Of a stretch of DNA of 64,000 bases, positions 40,631 through 47,958 are shown one piece after another. The first letter of the stretch is position 1. The number at the start of each line of letters is the position of its first letter. The notes below the pieces were generated by a model. That model saw only the letters and a list, made by a program, of their open reading frames with translations, was not told where the DNA came from and made no database searches. The translations under genes were made by a program, and so were the position numbers. The stretch comes from a virus. The stretch lies in the IMG/VR virus record IMGVR_UViG_3300009448_000012, positions 1 to 64,000 of that record. One strand, 5' to 3'.

Positions 40631-41022
40631 GTTGGTCGTCCTATGCGGGCGACCAAGTCGTCGAGTGCAACCCCAATGTTGTTCGGGCGCGCGGTCGCCG
40701 ACCATGTGTCGTCAGTGTTGGTCGGCATGGACAGGAACAGGTCCCAAGCCGTCGAGCGATCGCCGAACACGGTTTCTTCAAGCTGAATCATCAGGTCGAC
40801 CCGTGACATGACCTGCGCGGTATCGCGGAAGAACGCCGCGAGATTGCCGATTGTCTCGGCGTCGGTCTCACCCTTGGTTTCTAGGAACCGTCCGATCAGC
40901 GCTGCGCGGACACTGTCCAGACCGGCGCCGAATTCCTCGGCGGGTCGCTGGAGCAGGTCGACCACGCCGGCGACGCCGATCTTGTCGACCTTGTCGATCG
41001 TCCGGAGAACTTGCGCCGTCAT
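40627..41022 (-). CDS. Hypothetical protein with HisRS-like segment
   Basis: A 131-residue protein. RTIDKVDKIGVAGVVDLLQ resembles the segment found in the catalytic domain of bacterial histidyl-tRNA synthetases (LDKxDKIG...V...LL). EFGAGLDSVRAALIGRFLE also fits. The rest has no synthetase motif, so it cannot be an active enzyme. It may be a chance likeness or a remnant. It overlaps both neighbours. Confidence 0.55.
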   Translation of the reverse strand: MTAQVLRTIDKVDKIGVAGVVDLLQRPAEEFGAGLDSVRAALIGRFLETKGETDAETIGNLAAFFRDTAQVMSRVDLMIQLEETVFGDRSTAWDLFLSMPTNTDDTWSATARPNNIGVALDDLVARIGRPT

Positions 41023-41372
41023 GCCGCGTTCCGATACTTTTCGGCCAGCACGCGGTCGACCAAGTCGCCCAAGGCGACGGCGACCGGCAGGGGGACCGCG
41101 TCGAACGCCCTGACGGCCGGATGCAGCTTCGGGAAGGCGATCGGGGCGGTCCAGGCTTCCGGGGCCTGTGCGGGCGCCTGTGCGGCTCTCACGGCAACCG
41201 GCTTAGCGGCGGCCGCCATCGGGAGACCGAGCATCGGCGCCCATAGCTCGACGCCTATGACGGTCAGGTAGGCGAGGGCGACGCCGGCGGCCGCGCCGAT
41301 CAGGGCGCCGGCCGCGACGTACAAGATCAGCTTGGTCGGGATCGTGATTGAGATCGTGTGATGTGACTTCAC
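41019..41372 (-). CDS. Membrane protein with N-terminal span
   Basis: A 117-residue protein. The span LILYVAAGALIGAAAGVALA is followed by YLTVIGVELWAPML, a proline-alanine linker and a soluble helical end. Function unknown. It overlaps the upstream gene by four bases. Confidence 0.6.
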   Translation of the reverse strand: MKSHHTISITIPTKLILYVAAGALIGAAAGVALAYLTVIGVELWAPMLGLPMAAAAKPVAVRAAQAPAQAPEAWTAPIAFPKLHPAVRAFDAVPLPVAVALGDLVDRVLAEKYRNAA

Positions 41373-41506
41373 TGCATATGCTCCAAACGGACCGCCAGCG
41401 GCTTGAAGCCGGCGAAGGCGGTGGTTAGGTCGGGACCGGCGGCCGCCGCGATTGCGAGCAGCACCAGACCGACCAGGATGAACACAGGGCCGCTTCGGTC
41501 ATTCAT
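41369..41506 (-). CDS. Very small membrane protein, 45 residues
   Basis: One span, VFILVGLVLLAIAAAAGPDL, then a short tail. ATG 41506 overlaps the stop of the upstream 34-residue ORF, and the stop overlaps the next gene. Function unknown. Confidence 0.5.
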   Translation of the reverse strand: MNDRSGPVFILVGLVLLAIAAAAGPDLTTAFAGFKPLAVRLEHMQ

Positions 41507-41607
41507 CGGCGCGCCGCATCATACAGCGCGCTTGCGGCGGGTGGCGAGGCGGGCGCGGTCGCGTACAGCCCGGCGAGGGCGACGGCGACCAGGGCGATCC
41601 ATTGCAC
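41503..41607 (-). CDS. Very small hydrophobic protein, 34 residues
   Basis: Starts at GTG 41607 with AGGA nine bases upstream. The product MQWIALVAVALAGLYATAPA looks like a signal peptide or short span. A perfect 9-base hairpin lies at 41630-41667. Its small size and GTG start keep confidence low. Confidence 0.4.
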   Translation of the reverse strand: MQWIALVAVALAGLYATAPASPPAASALYDAARR

Positions 41608-41629
41608 GGCGACGGTGTCCTTCAGGTTT

Positions 41630-41667
41630 GGGGACGCGAGCGCTTGGCGGCGCGCCGGCGCGTCCCC
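41630..41667 (-). promoter_or_regulatory. Leader hairpin
   Basis: GGGGACGCG (41630-41638) pairs perfectly with CGCGTCCCC (41659-41667) around a 20-base loop, 23 bases before the start at 41607. Confidence 0.48.
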
Positions 41668-41677
41668 TGGTGAGTGG

Positions 41678-42037
41678 CTATGCCGGGACTTCGTTCAGCT
41701 CCGGCAACGTGGATTCGGCCAGCCCGCGAAGGCGGCGGATCAGTTGGTGTGTCCGCGATCCCTTGCCGGCGCCCTGCTCGAACTGATGATCCAGTTCGGC
41801 CAGCTCGCGCGTGTTCTGGCTGATCAGGTCGAGCGCGGCCGTCGCGGCCTTGTCGGTCGGGCTGGTCTTGCTGGAGCCGCCCGACCGCATCAGGTCGACC
41901 AGGGCGTCCGAATATTCGGCGATGTCATTGACGACGATCTTTTCGTCCTGCTGGTCGGGCGTGTTGGCGGCCTTCAGCGCGGCGCTAAGACGGGTCGACA
42001 GAAGGGCGCGGATTAGTGCGATGCTTGACGATTTCAT
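41678..42037 (-). CDS. Helical hypothetical protein
   Basis: A 119-residue, almost all-helical protein (SSSIALIRALLSTRLSAALK; AEYSDALVDLMRSGG; LISQNTRELAELDHQFEQGA). Its first 53 bases overlap the end of the upstream gene in another frame. Function unknown. Confidence 0.6.
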   Translation of the reverse strand: MKSSSIALIRALLSTRLSAALKAANTPDQQDEKIVVNDIAEYSDALVDLMRSGGSSKTSPTDKAATAALDLISQNTRELAELDHQFEQGAGKGSRTHQLIRRLRGLAESTLPELNEVPA

Positions 42038-42284
42038 TTTTGGTTAGGACCTTTGTTTTTTCAGGGCTCAAGTAAGCGACGCCCCAAGGCGTCATTATCT
42101 GGTCAGGGTCAAGGACTTCGATCTTGGCTTCGTGCAACATCCATTTGGTACGCTTCGACAATCCCTTGTCGATGCCGTATCGGATGCGCCAATAGCGCGC
42201 GCGATAGTACCATTTGCCGTTGCAAGCCTTCGTGAAATGTCGGACGGCCTCCTTCGTTCTGATAATGTATTGTTCGCCGGGCAT
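41985..42284 (-). CDS. Hypothetical protein with beta-alpha plan
   Basis: A 99-residue basic protein. EAVRHFTKACNGKWYYRARY then WRIRYGIDKGLSKRTKWML suggests paired aromatic strands. It starts at ATG 42284, one base from the stop of the DUF2829-like gene. Function unknown. Confidence 0.58.
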   Translation of the reverse strand: MPGEQYIIRTKEAVRHFTKACNGKWYYRARYWRIRYGIDKGLSKRTKWMLHEAKIEVLDPDQIMTPWGVAYLSPEKTKVLTKNEIVKHRTNPRPSVDPS

Positions 42285-42517
42285 TAGTCGAGCCTGTCCC
42301 AATCGTCCGCGTACACGTCGGCGCGCTCCAGTGGTCCAGGCAATCCCGCCCGATGATCTTCGCACATGACGACAGTCCAGAAATGCACATGCGTCCGTCG
42401 GTCGATGAAATGCAGCGGATCGCCTGCGCGATAGGTCCATGCCGCGTAAGCTGGCCACGCCTTGCGATACAGGCGCTTCCCGGCTTTGATGTCGTCGCGT
42501 AGCTCGATCAACAGCAT
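42284..42517 (-). CDS. DUF2829/Tad2-like protein (candidate)
   Basis: A 77-residue protein. IELRDDIKAGKRLYRKAWP near the start and DVYADDWDRLD at the end follow the pattern of DUF2829 proteins, where A..I..GK...R..W opens and D.LA.DWE.. closes the domain. Members of this family include Tad2, which sequesters the signalling nucleotide of Thoeris defence. The centre (WTYRAGDPLHFIDRRTH) is more divergent. The match is by eye only. Confidence 0.4.
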   Translation of the reverse strand: MLLIELRDDIKAGKRLYRKAWPAYAAWTYRAGDPLHFIDRRTHVHFWTVVMCEDHRAGLPGPLERADVYADDWDRLD

Positions 42518-42762
42518 CAAATCGGCCTTGTGACTATGTCGCCTGCCATGCGGTCGACGTGCCAATGACCGCGTTGCGGGCCATGAATCTGAACGTTGTT
42601 CGTCGCACCGTTCGGCACGACACCGCGATCGGTCGCGATGGTGACGGCGTCGCGAACGGCGAGGTTGAACGTGTGGCTGAAACCGGTCGCGATCATGCGA
42701 TCGTCGACACCGACGATCGACCAGCGATACCAGCCGTGGAGCACGAAAATCCCGTGGCTCAT
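42517..42762 (-). CDS. Hypothetical protein
   Basis: An 81-residue protein with strands (SHGIFVLHGWYRWSIVGVDD) and a helix (TFNLAVRDAVTIATDRGVV), again resembling the aromatic-strand-plus-helix plan. It overlaps the upstream gene by four bases and shares one base with the downstream gene. Function unknown. Confidence 0.6.
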   Translation of the reverse strand: MSHGIFVLHGWYRWSIVGVDDRMIATGFSHTFNLAVRDAVTIATDRGVVPNGATNNVQIHGPQRGHWHVDRMAGDIVTRPI

Positions 42763-42944
42763 TTCAGCTCACCGACATCGATCGAGACGACGCGCATACA
42801 CTCCAGCGCCTCGGCGTTGGCGCCCTTGGCTTGGAGCGCTTCGACCGTGGCGGCACATTCGGCCGCCGAGTGCATCCGCTCGAAGATGGGTCCGAAGCCG
42901 GCGATCTGACCGACCAGGAACCAGGATACCGTCAGGACGTGCAT
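42759..42944 (-). CDS. Small exported or membrane protein
   Basis: A 61-residue protein. LTVSWFLVGQIAGFGPIF is a short hydrophobic start, followed by a helix with two cysteines (AAECAATVEALQAKGANAEA; LECMRVV). It might be periplasmic with a disulfide. Function unknown. Confidence 0.58.
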   Translation of the reverse strand: MHVLTVSWFLVGQIAGFGPIFERMHSAAECAATVEALQAKGANAEALECMRVVSIDVGELK

Positions 42945-42947
42945 GGG

Positions 42948-43253
42948 CTAGGCTCCTTCATCGTTCAGCCGCTTGGCGACCGAGACCGCCGCGCTTTCGA
43001 ATTCATACCGGATGATCCGCTTCGTCCGACTGCTCAGATGCTTTTCATCGGTGAAGCGATTGACGACGTACCAGCGCCGCCCCTTCGACTTGCTCCGGTC
43101 GTATGCCGGGACCCATTTCACGCTGTTCGCGAAGGCGTCGTCGATCGCCGCCTTGTAGCTTTCGAGCATCTGACCGTGGCTGATCGTGTCCAGGCAATCG
43201 GCCTTGATGAACACAATGTCGAGTCGGTGTTTGAGGGTGCGAGCGTCGATCAT
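42948..43253 (-). CDS. Small beta-alpha domain protein
   Basis: A 101-residue protein. The C-terminal half reads GRRWYVVNRFTDEKHLSSRT then YEFESAAVSVAKRLND, the module shared by many right-arm proteins. The N-terminal half is helical. It overlaps the upstream gene by four bases. Confidence 0.62.
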   Translation of the reverse strand: MIDARTLKHRLDIVFIKADCLDTISHGQMLESYKAAIDDAFANSVKWVPAYDRSKSKGRRWYVVNRFTDEKHLSSRTKRIIRYEFESAAVSVAKRLNDEGA

Positions 43254-43501
43254 TTGGCGGACACCTTCAGGGCGAATCGGATGTGGCGGGCATAGACCGC
43301 GACGGCTTTCCAGTAGGCGGCCATCGGCGCTTTATGCCTGACCCAACTGTGTTCGGCGGCCGCGCGGGCGTCCTGTGACAGCTCATATAGAAGCTGTTCT
43401 AGGGCGACGCGGGCTTCCGGCGGAAGCTCCGCGATCTTCTGTGCGGCCGGCAAGCGCAAGATCGGATTGCGCGTTTCGGGCTTCGTGCTGCGCGCGGTCA
43501 T
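43250..43501 (-). CDS. Helical hypothetical protein
   Basis: An 83-residue helical protein (AAQKIAELPPEARVALEQLL; AYWKAVAVYARHIRFALKV). No motif. Four-base overlaps with both neighbours. Confidence 0.62.
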   Translation of the reverse strand: MTARSTKPETRNPILRLPAAQKIAELPPEARVALEQLLYELSQDARAAAEHSWVRHKAPMAAYWKAVAVYARHIRFALKVSAK

Positions 43502-43836
43502 TTCTTCCTCGCATTCAACTGGTCAGCGAAGCGCGCGGCGCCTTCCTCGGTCTTGTAGAGCACGGGCATCGCTCCACCGTCGCGGCGCGTCGTGCGGTTC
43601 CACGACCGGCCGTCAAGGTGCCGGATAGTCCATCGCTGGTTGTCCGGATTGAACACCGGGCGCCACGGCGTGAGCACGTCGAGCGCGGCCGGGATCTCGA
43701 CTTGCAATTCCTCGACCGTGTTCAAGCCGAAGTGAATCGCTAAATCATCCTCACCGGTCATCTTGTCGATCGCTTCGTATTTGGCGGTCAGCACGGCCGC
43801 GATCAGCGCGCGGACCTTCTCGATCTCGACCTTCAT
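43498..43836 (-). CDS. Small beta-alpha domain protein
   Basis: A 112-residue protein. Residues 1-45 are helical; the C-terminal domain reads QRWTIRHLDGRSWNRTTRRD then VLYKTEEGAARFADQLNARK. This is the W-x-I, D-G turn, Y/F-x-T-x-x-x-A and LN pattern repeated in this genome. Paralogous to 43833 and 44456. Confidence 0.68.
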   Translation of the reverse strand: MKVEIEKVRALIAAVLTAKYEAIDKMTGEDDLAIHFGLNTVEELQVEIPAALDVLTPWRPVFNPDNQRWTIRHLDGRSWNRTTRRDGGAMPVLYKTEEGAARFADQLNARKK

Positions 43837-44186
43837 TTGGCTGTTCCTCTGGTCTCGGCGTGCCGTTCGCTGTTCAGTTCGTAGGCGCGGCGCTCGGCGG
43901 CTTCGTGCTTGCCGAACGTGATCGCCCTGGTCGACCCGCCCTTGGCCAAGCAGCCATAGAGCGCGCCGGTCGCGTGGTCGCGGATACCGAACCGGCCGCC
44001 GACCGTCTCGACTTTGAAGTCCTCGATCATGGTGAACTCGGCGCGGATCGCGTCGCCGATCTGATCGGCGATCCAGGCGTGATCGTCGACCATCGCCCGG
44101 AACAGATCCGGCGTTTCTTCGAGTTTTTCCATCGTGCGGTCGATCGCGGCGAGCGCGCGGGCAATGACGTCCTGTTCTTTCAGCAT
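43833..44186 (-). CDS. Small beta-alpha domain protein
   Basis: A 117-residue paralogue of the genes beside it. N-terminal helices (ALAAIDRTMEKLEETPDLFR) are followed by GGRFGIRDHATGALYGCLAK and ITFGKHEAAERRAYELNSER. The same LN ending closes the helix. Function unknown. Confidence 0.68.
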   Translation of the reverse strand: MLKEQDVIARALAAIDRTMEKLEETPDLFRAMVDDHAWIADQIGDAIRAEFTMIEDFKVETVGGRFGIRDHATGALYGCLAKGGSTRAITFGKHEAAERRAYELNSERHAETRGTAK

Positions 44187-44190
44187 GGGA

Positions 44191-44466
44191 TCACCGCCAG
44201 TAAGTCACGCCGTCGTCGCACAACCATCCGGTTTTGCCGGAGATCACGACCACGGACACAGGGTTCGTTCCGGACGGTGCGGACGGGTTCACCGTGACGC
44301 CGGTCGACCTGCTGGTCTTGCCGACGACGCGGCACGCGTGCTCGACCTTGAAGGCTTCCCATGTCTCGGTTTCTCGCGAGGACATGACGACAGCGACGAC
44401 GACGAACAGGACGACCGTCACGGAAAGGGCGACCAGCAAAGGCAACGTGTGATCTCTATTCGACAT
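44191..44466 (-). CDS. Membrane protein with periplasmic cysteine pair
   Basis: A 91-residue protein. The span LPLLVALSVTVVLFVVVAVV is followed by a periplasmic-style domain with HACRVVGKTS and GKTGWLCDDGVTYWR, whose two cysteines could form a disulfide. Such small proteins are common in alphaproteobacterial phages. It overlaps the upstream gene by 11 bases. Confidence 0.66.
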   Translation of the reverse strand: MSNRDHTLPLLVALSVTVVLFVVVAVVMSSRETETWEAFKVEHACRVVGKTSRSTGVTVNPSAPSGTNPVSVVVISGKTGWLCDDGVTYWR

Positions 44467-44836
44467 CGGACATCGCCTTTCTGATCGCTTCGTTCAGCGC
44501 GAACGCGCGGCGCTCGGCGGCCGCCTGGGTCTTGTAGTAAATCGGGTACCGCCGGCCGCCACGGCCGCGCGTCTGTTCGAGCACGGTCCCGTCGAGGTGT
44601 TCGACGACATACCGGCCGCCGTGGCTGTGCTTCGCGGTCCACAGGGCGCCGCGCTTGAATTCCTGGTTGACCTCGATCACCGCGCGTTCGCGCACCATCG
44701 CGGCGCCGGCGAGGATGCCGGCGATCGTCAGTTCGTTGTCCGGCGTTTCCTCGATCGTGGCTGCGTACTTTTCGACGAATTCCAGCGCGCGCAGCAACGC
44801 GGCGGTGACACGGTCGATCGTGTTCTGTTCGGTCAT
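44456..44836 (-). CDS. Small beta-alpha domain protein
   Basis: A 126-residue protein with an N-terminal helical part (DRVTAALLRALEFVEKYAAT) and the shared C-terminal module GGRYVVEHLDGTVLEQTRGR then IYYKTQAAAERRAFALNEAI. The palindrome GGGGAACCCC (44838-44847) covers its ribosome site. Confidence 0.68.
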   Translation of the reverse strand: MTEQNTIDRVTAALLRALEFVEKYAATIEETPDNELTIAGILAGAAMVRERAVIEVNQEFKRGALWTAKHSHGGRYVVEHLDGTVLEQTRGRGGRRYPIYYKTQAAAERRAFALNEAIRKAMSDVE

Positions 44837-44837
44837 T

Positions 44838-44847
44838 GGGGAACCCC
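44838..44847 (-). promoter_or_regulatory. GGGGAACCCC ribosome-site palindrome without hairpin
   Basis: Here the cassette is reduced to the palindrome, because the upstream gene's stop lies at 44847-44849. No GC hairpin precedes it. Confidence 0.5.
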
Positions 44848-45026
44848 TAAGAGATGATTGCCAAGGTGATGATTAAGCCGGTCAGGATAATGGTCACGAA
44901 GATGATCGGACCCGCCCGGCGCTGGAGGTTGTAAGTCGCCTTGTACCGGCGCCACGGGTCCGAGAGGACGAACAGGGCGGCGCCGGCGAGGACCAACAAG
45001 GCGAGGGTTAGCGGTGTGATGGTCAC
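44847..45026 (-). CDS. Small membrane protein with two spans
   Basis: A 59-residue protein starting at GTG 45026. Spans are LTLALLVLAGAALFVLSD and GPIIFVTIILTGLIITLAII, with a basic loop (WRRYKATYNLQRRAG) between. The GTG lies inside ACCTGTGACCAT, a one-mismatch, minus-strand relative of the polar 12-mer. Function unknown. Confidence 0.55.
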   Translation of the reverse strand: MTITPLTLALLVLAGAALFVLSDPWRRYKATYNLQRRAGPIIFVTIILTGLIITLAIIS

Positions 45027-45030
45027 AGGT

Positions 45031-45636
45031 TCATTCCCCGCGCAGCCATTGACGGATCAAGTCCAGGTCGTCGAAGTCCTGGTCGTTCATCATGCAAATG
45101 ACGTCGAGCATGAACCGGACGTTCTCGCGCGACACCGGCTTGCCGGACGCAAAAAGAAAGCGGGACATGATCGCGGTCGCCTTGTCGAAAGTGCGAACCT
45201 TGGTTTCTTCGGTCACGGCCTCGGCGACCAGGGCTGACGACGCCTTCAGCGCGTCGACGACCGGCGCGGTCGGGCGCTGCTCGACCAGCTCGTGACGGTG
45301 GGCGACGTAATCCAGCATTTCTTGCTGGTACGCGCGCAGCTTGGGCGCGCGCGGCGTCGCCAGCGCGGCCGCTTCCTCGGCGGTGAGCTTCTTCCCGCTG
45401 ACGACCGCGTGTTCGGTCTTGTCGGCGTACAGAACGGGCGACATGCTGTACCGACCTTGCGGGTCGATTGCCTCGACGCCGTCGATCACGCGGATCGTGC
45501 GGCGGACTTCCTCGCCGCGAACCTTGATCCACACGCATTTGTCGGTGCGGCGGATGATCTCGAAAGCGAAGATGGTGTCATAGTCGGCGCTGGAGCGGGC
45601 GGCGTAGGACTGGCCGGGAACGAATTTGATGGTCAT
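45031..45636 (-). CDS. Hypothetical early protein
   Basis: A 201-residue protein. The N-terminal half is strand-rich (KFVPGQSYAARSSADYDTIF; KCVWIKVRGEEVRRTIRVID) and ends in GRYSMSPVLYAD, a combination I associate with small conserved phage proteins. The C-terminal half is helical. The start ATG 45636 follows a full leader cassette (45637-45689). Confidence 0.66.
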   Translation of the reverse strand: MTIKFVPGQSYAARSSADYDTIFAFEIIRRTDKCVWIKVRGEEVRRTIRVIDGVEAIDPQGRYSMSPVLYADKTEHAVVSGKKLTAEEAAALATPRAPKLRAYQQEMLDYVAHRHELVEQRPTAPVVDALKASSALVAEAVTEETKVRTFDKATAIMSRFLFASGKPVSRENVRFMLDVICMMNDQDFDDLDLIRQWLRGE

Positions 45637-45689
45637 GACGGGGAACCCCTTGAGAGTGGCGGGCGCCGCGCGGGCGCCCTGGTTGGTGG
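45637..45689 (-). repeat. Leader cassette, variant B
   Basis: Between two genes. GGGCGCC (45661-45667) and GGCGCCC (45673-45679) form a 7-base stem with five-base loop; GGGGAACCCC lies at 45640-45649. Confidence 0.7.
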
Positions 45690-45842
45690 TCAGTTCTTGC
45701 GGAAGCTGCGAACGATCTCGCGACGAAAACCGGGCGAAAGCTGGTGCCACTGATCCTCGGTCCCCGCGAACGCGCCAAGCGCGACGGCTTCGGCGTGGGT
45801 CGGCGTCGGGCTGGCAGGCTTCCATGCGTGATATCTGGCCAT
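45690..45842 (-). CDS. Small hypothetical protein
   Basis: A 50-residue protein (ARYHAWKPASPTPTHAEAVA; WHQLSPGFRREIVRSFRKN). It is the first gene after promoter P45.9 and sits between two leader cassettes. Function unknown. Confidence 0.58.
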   Translation of the reverse strand: MARYHAWKPASPTPTHAEAVALGAFAGTEDQWHQLSPGFRREIVRSFRKN

Positions 45843-45923
45843 CTTGGGGAACCCCTTGAGAGAACCGGGCGACACCGCGCCGCCCGTGCTTTCGTTTCTA
45901 TAGGCTCACTCGTGCTCAGTCAA
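45843..45923 (-). promoter_or_regulatory. Promoter P45.9 with leader cassette, variant A
   Basis: On the minus strand TTGACT (45923-45918), then TATAGA (45902-45897) at 15 bases or TAGAAA at 17. The spacer holds TGAGC twice at a 10-base period. CGGGCG (45866-45871) and CGCCCG (45881-45886) form the hairpin; GGGGAACCCC is at 45846-45855. The helicase stop codon lies inside the promoter. Confidence 0.68.
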
Positions 45924-47334
45924 GCGGTATGTCACTAAATCGTTCCAGGGTGAGCGGGTCGACGTGCAAGTGATGTTGCGCCCTGGTGATCGCGACATAG
46001 AACAGCCGGCGTTCTTCCAAGCTGATGTTGGCGTCGTCGTCCTCGGCGTCGCCGCGCATGAAGTCGTCATTGATCGCCACGGAAGGCCATTCCAGCCCCT
46101 TGGCCTTGTGACCCGTGGCGAGCGTGACGCAACCTGTCACCGGCTTGTCGCGGATCTGCTCCAGGACCCGCCGGAGCTTGCTACAGCCGTATTTGCCGAC
46201 CAGATTGACGAAGACCTTCAGGGACGCCCCTTCGTCCGTGGCGGCGTATTCCTGGACCTTGCTCCAGGTCTCGAAACCAAGCAGCTCGCCGGCCTTGGGC
46301 AACCGGCCGTTCTGAAGCCCGTCCGCGTCGTCGACCAGCGCGCGCAGCTCGCCGGCGCCCTTGGGCGTGTAGACGATCCGGCCGGCGTCCAGATACCGGA
46401 AGGCGTTTTCGATCAGCCCGGTGTTCGTGCGGACCAGGACCGCGTCGACGCCGGCGGGACGACCGCCGCTGACGGTGTCACGAATGACGCTGTGACCATG
46501 AAGCGGGTACTTTTCGCCCATGGCGGTCAGCACGCCGTTCGCGGCGGCCGCGATCTGGTCGCCGAAGCGGAAGGACTTCGTCAGCCGGCATTCATGACCC
46601 GGCAAGATGGTCAGGGCGTCTTTGGCGCCGCGCCATGCATAGATCTGCTGATGACTGTCGCCGACCGCGATGATCTGGGCTTCCTGGTTCCGGATCACGC
46701 CGAGGACGACGCCGTTCGTGTCCTGGGCTTCGTCGACCAGGATGAAGTCGAACCGCAAGCGCGGATTGCTCAGCGCCCAAAGCTTCACGTATCCGTCGCC
46801 GCCCAAGGGCATGTCGTCCGCCGGGTCGGTCATGTGCGACCAGACGTCGGCGGCCGCGACCGGCGCCCATTTATAGAAGAATTCCTGGACCTCGGTCGTC
46901 ATGCCGGGCACGCGCGGAACAAAGAATTCCGTGATCGAGCGCGAATCGGACTGACAGAAACGGGTCAGCACGCTGGCGACGATCGACTTGAAGATGTCCG
47001 GGTTTACCGGAAGCTTGTCCTTGACGCATGAAATGTCGAAGCTCCAGGACTTCGGCGACTTGCGAAGCTTGCGTTCCGGGTCGAACCCGCGATCGGCGAC
47101 CGCGCGAAAGGCGAGGCTGTGCGTCGTGCGGCACTCGACGTTGTAGGGGAATTTCAGGCGGGCGTCGGTCGCAACCGACGTGTTGAACGCCATGTAAAGC
47201 CCGCGATAGGTCTTCATCTGGATCGCGAAATTCACAAGGGTCGAGGTCTTGCCGGCGCCGGCGAAGGCGATGAACTTCGTCGGGAGCCGCTTCATCGCAT
47301 AGTCGATCGCGTAACATTGTTCGGGCGTGAGCAT
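45916..47334 (-). CDS. Superfamily 1 helicase, UvrD/FBH1-like
   Basis: A 472-residue ATP-dependent DNA helicase for replication or recombination. Walker A is FAGAGKTSTL (Lys about 29). Motif II is LVDEAQD (about 201-205). Motif III is GDSHQQIYAWRGA, motif IV-like KSFRFG, motif V TGHKAKGLEWPSV, and motif VI RRLFYVAITRAQ. It is short because 1B/2B subdomains are reduced, as in FBH1-type phage helicases. It ends inside promoter P45.9. Its upstream neighbour is four bases away. Confidence 0.9.
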   Translation of the reverse strand: MLTPEQCYAIDYAMKRLPTKFIAFAGAGKTSTLVNFAIQMKTYRGLYMAFNTSVATDARLKFPYNVECRTTHSLAFRAVADRGFDPERKLRKSPKSWSFDISCVKDKLPVNPDIFKSIVASVLTRFCQSDSRSITEFFVPRVPGMTTEVQEFFYKWAPVAAADVWSHMTDPADDMPLGGDGYVKLWALSNPRLRFDFILVDEAQDTNGVVLGVIRNQEAQIIAVGDSHQQIYAWRGAKDALTILPGHECRLTKSFRFGDQIAAAANGVLTAMGEKYPLHGHSVIRDTVSGGRPAGVDAVLVRTNTGLIENAFRYLDAGRIVYTPKGAGELRALVDDADGLQNGRLPKAGELLGFETWSKVQEYAATDEGASLKVFVNLVGKYGCSKLRRVLEQIRDKPVTGCVTLATGHKAKGLEWPSVAINDDFMRGDAEDDDANISLEERRLFYVAITRAQHHLHVDPLTLERFSDIPLD

Positions 47335-47338
47335 GGCG

Positions 47339-47701
47339 CTAGACCTTCAGGAATTGAACGGGAAGCTCGGGATCATATGCAAGGATCTCGGTCACTTCCT
47401 TCGCGGTCAAAGGCTTGCCGTCCGTCTTGCCGTTCACCGCGACATATCCGCCGGCGATCTTGCTGGTCAACGTGCTGACATGGATCACGACGCTGATCGG
47501 ATAGGTCACGACGGGAAGGTTCGCGCGATAGACGACTTCGACCTTCAGTTCAGCTTTGTCGCGAAGCCCGGCGACATAGGTCTTGCATGCGACGAGCGTG
47601 GGGAATTTCGTGAACAGCTCGCGGGCGGCGTCTTCGCGCGTGTCATGCGCGGTGGAGCACACCGGACCGTCGCCGCGTATGATGGCTGAAGCAGTGAACA
47701 T
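47339..47701 (-). CDS. Hypothetical protein
   Basis: A 120-residue protein, mixed strands and helices (FTASAIIRGDGPVCSTAHDT; AELKVEVVYRANLPVVTYPI). It lies directly upstream of the helicase gene, so it is likely co-expressed. Function unknown. Confidence 0.62.
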   Translation of the reverse strand: MFTASAIIRGDGPVCSTAHDTREDAARELFTKFPTLVACKTYVAGLRDKAELKVEVVYRANLPVVTYPISVVIHVSTLTSKIAGGYVAVNGKTDGKPLTAKEVTEILAYDPELPVQFLKV

Positions 47702-47754
47702 GATGGGGAACCCCTTGAGAGTGGCGGGCGCCGCGCGGGCGCCCTGGTTGGTGG
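47702..47754 (-). repeat. Leader cassette, variant B
   Basis: Stem GGGCGCC (47726-47732) with GGCGCCC (47738-47744), loop five bases; GGGGAACCCC at 47705-47714. Sequence nearly identical to the copy at 45637-45689. Confidence 0.7.
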
Positions 47755-47958
47755 TCAGCGGGCGAAATGGGTCCAGTGTGCGTTCAGACGGTCGCGATCG
47801 GTTGCGCCGGCATAAAGGGAGTGGACACCGGTCGGACCGTACATCCGAAATTCGTTGTCACTTTTGCAGTAAATCAGCTTGCAAGTCCGGTCGGCGCTCA
47901 TGACGAAAGCACCGGACTTATTGAGAAGCTTCGCGAACTGTTGGGTCGTGATATTCAT
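47755..47958 (-). CDS. Small hypothetical protein
   Basis: A 67-residue protein (TTQQFAKLLNKSGAFVMSAD; CKLIYCKSDNEFRMYGPTGV). It has two cysteines in a strand region and stands between two leader cassettes. Function unknown. Confidence 0.6.
   Translation of the reverse strand: MNITTQQFAKLLNKSGAFVMSADRTCKLIYCKSDNEFRMYGPTGVHSLYAGATDRDRLNAHWTHFAR

Noticed and set aside
40627-41022. A functional phage aminoacyl-tRNA synthetase
   Set aside because: The protein is 131 residues long and lacks the class II motifs; only one segment resembles HisRS.
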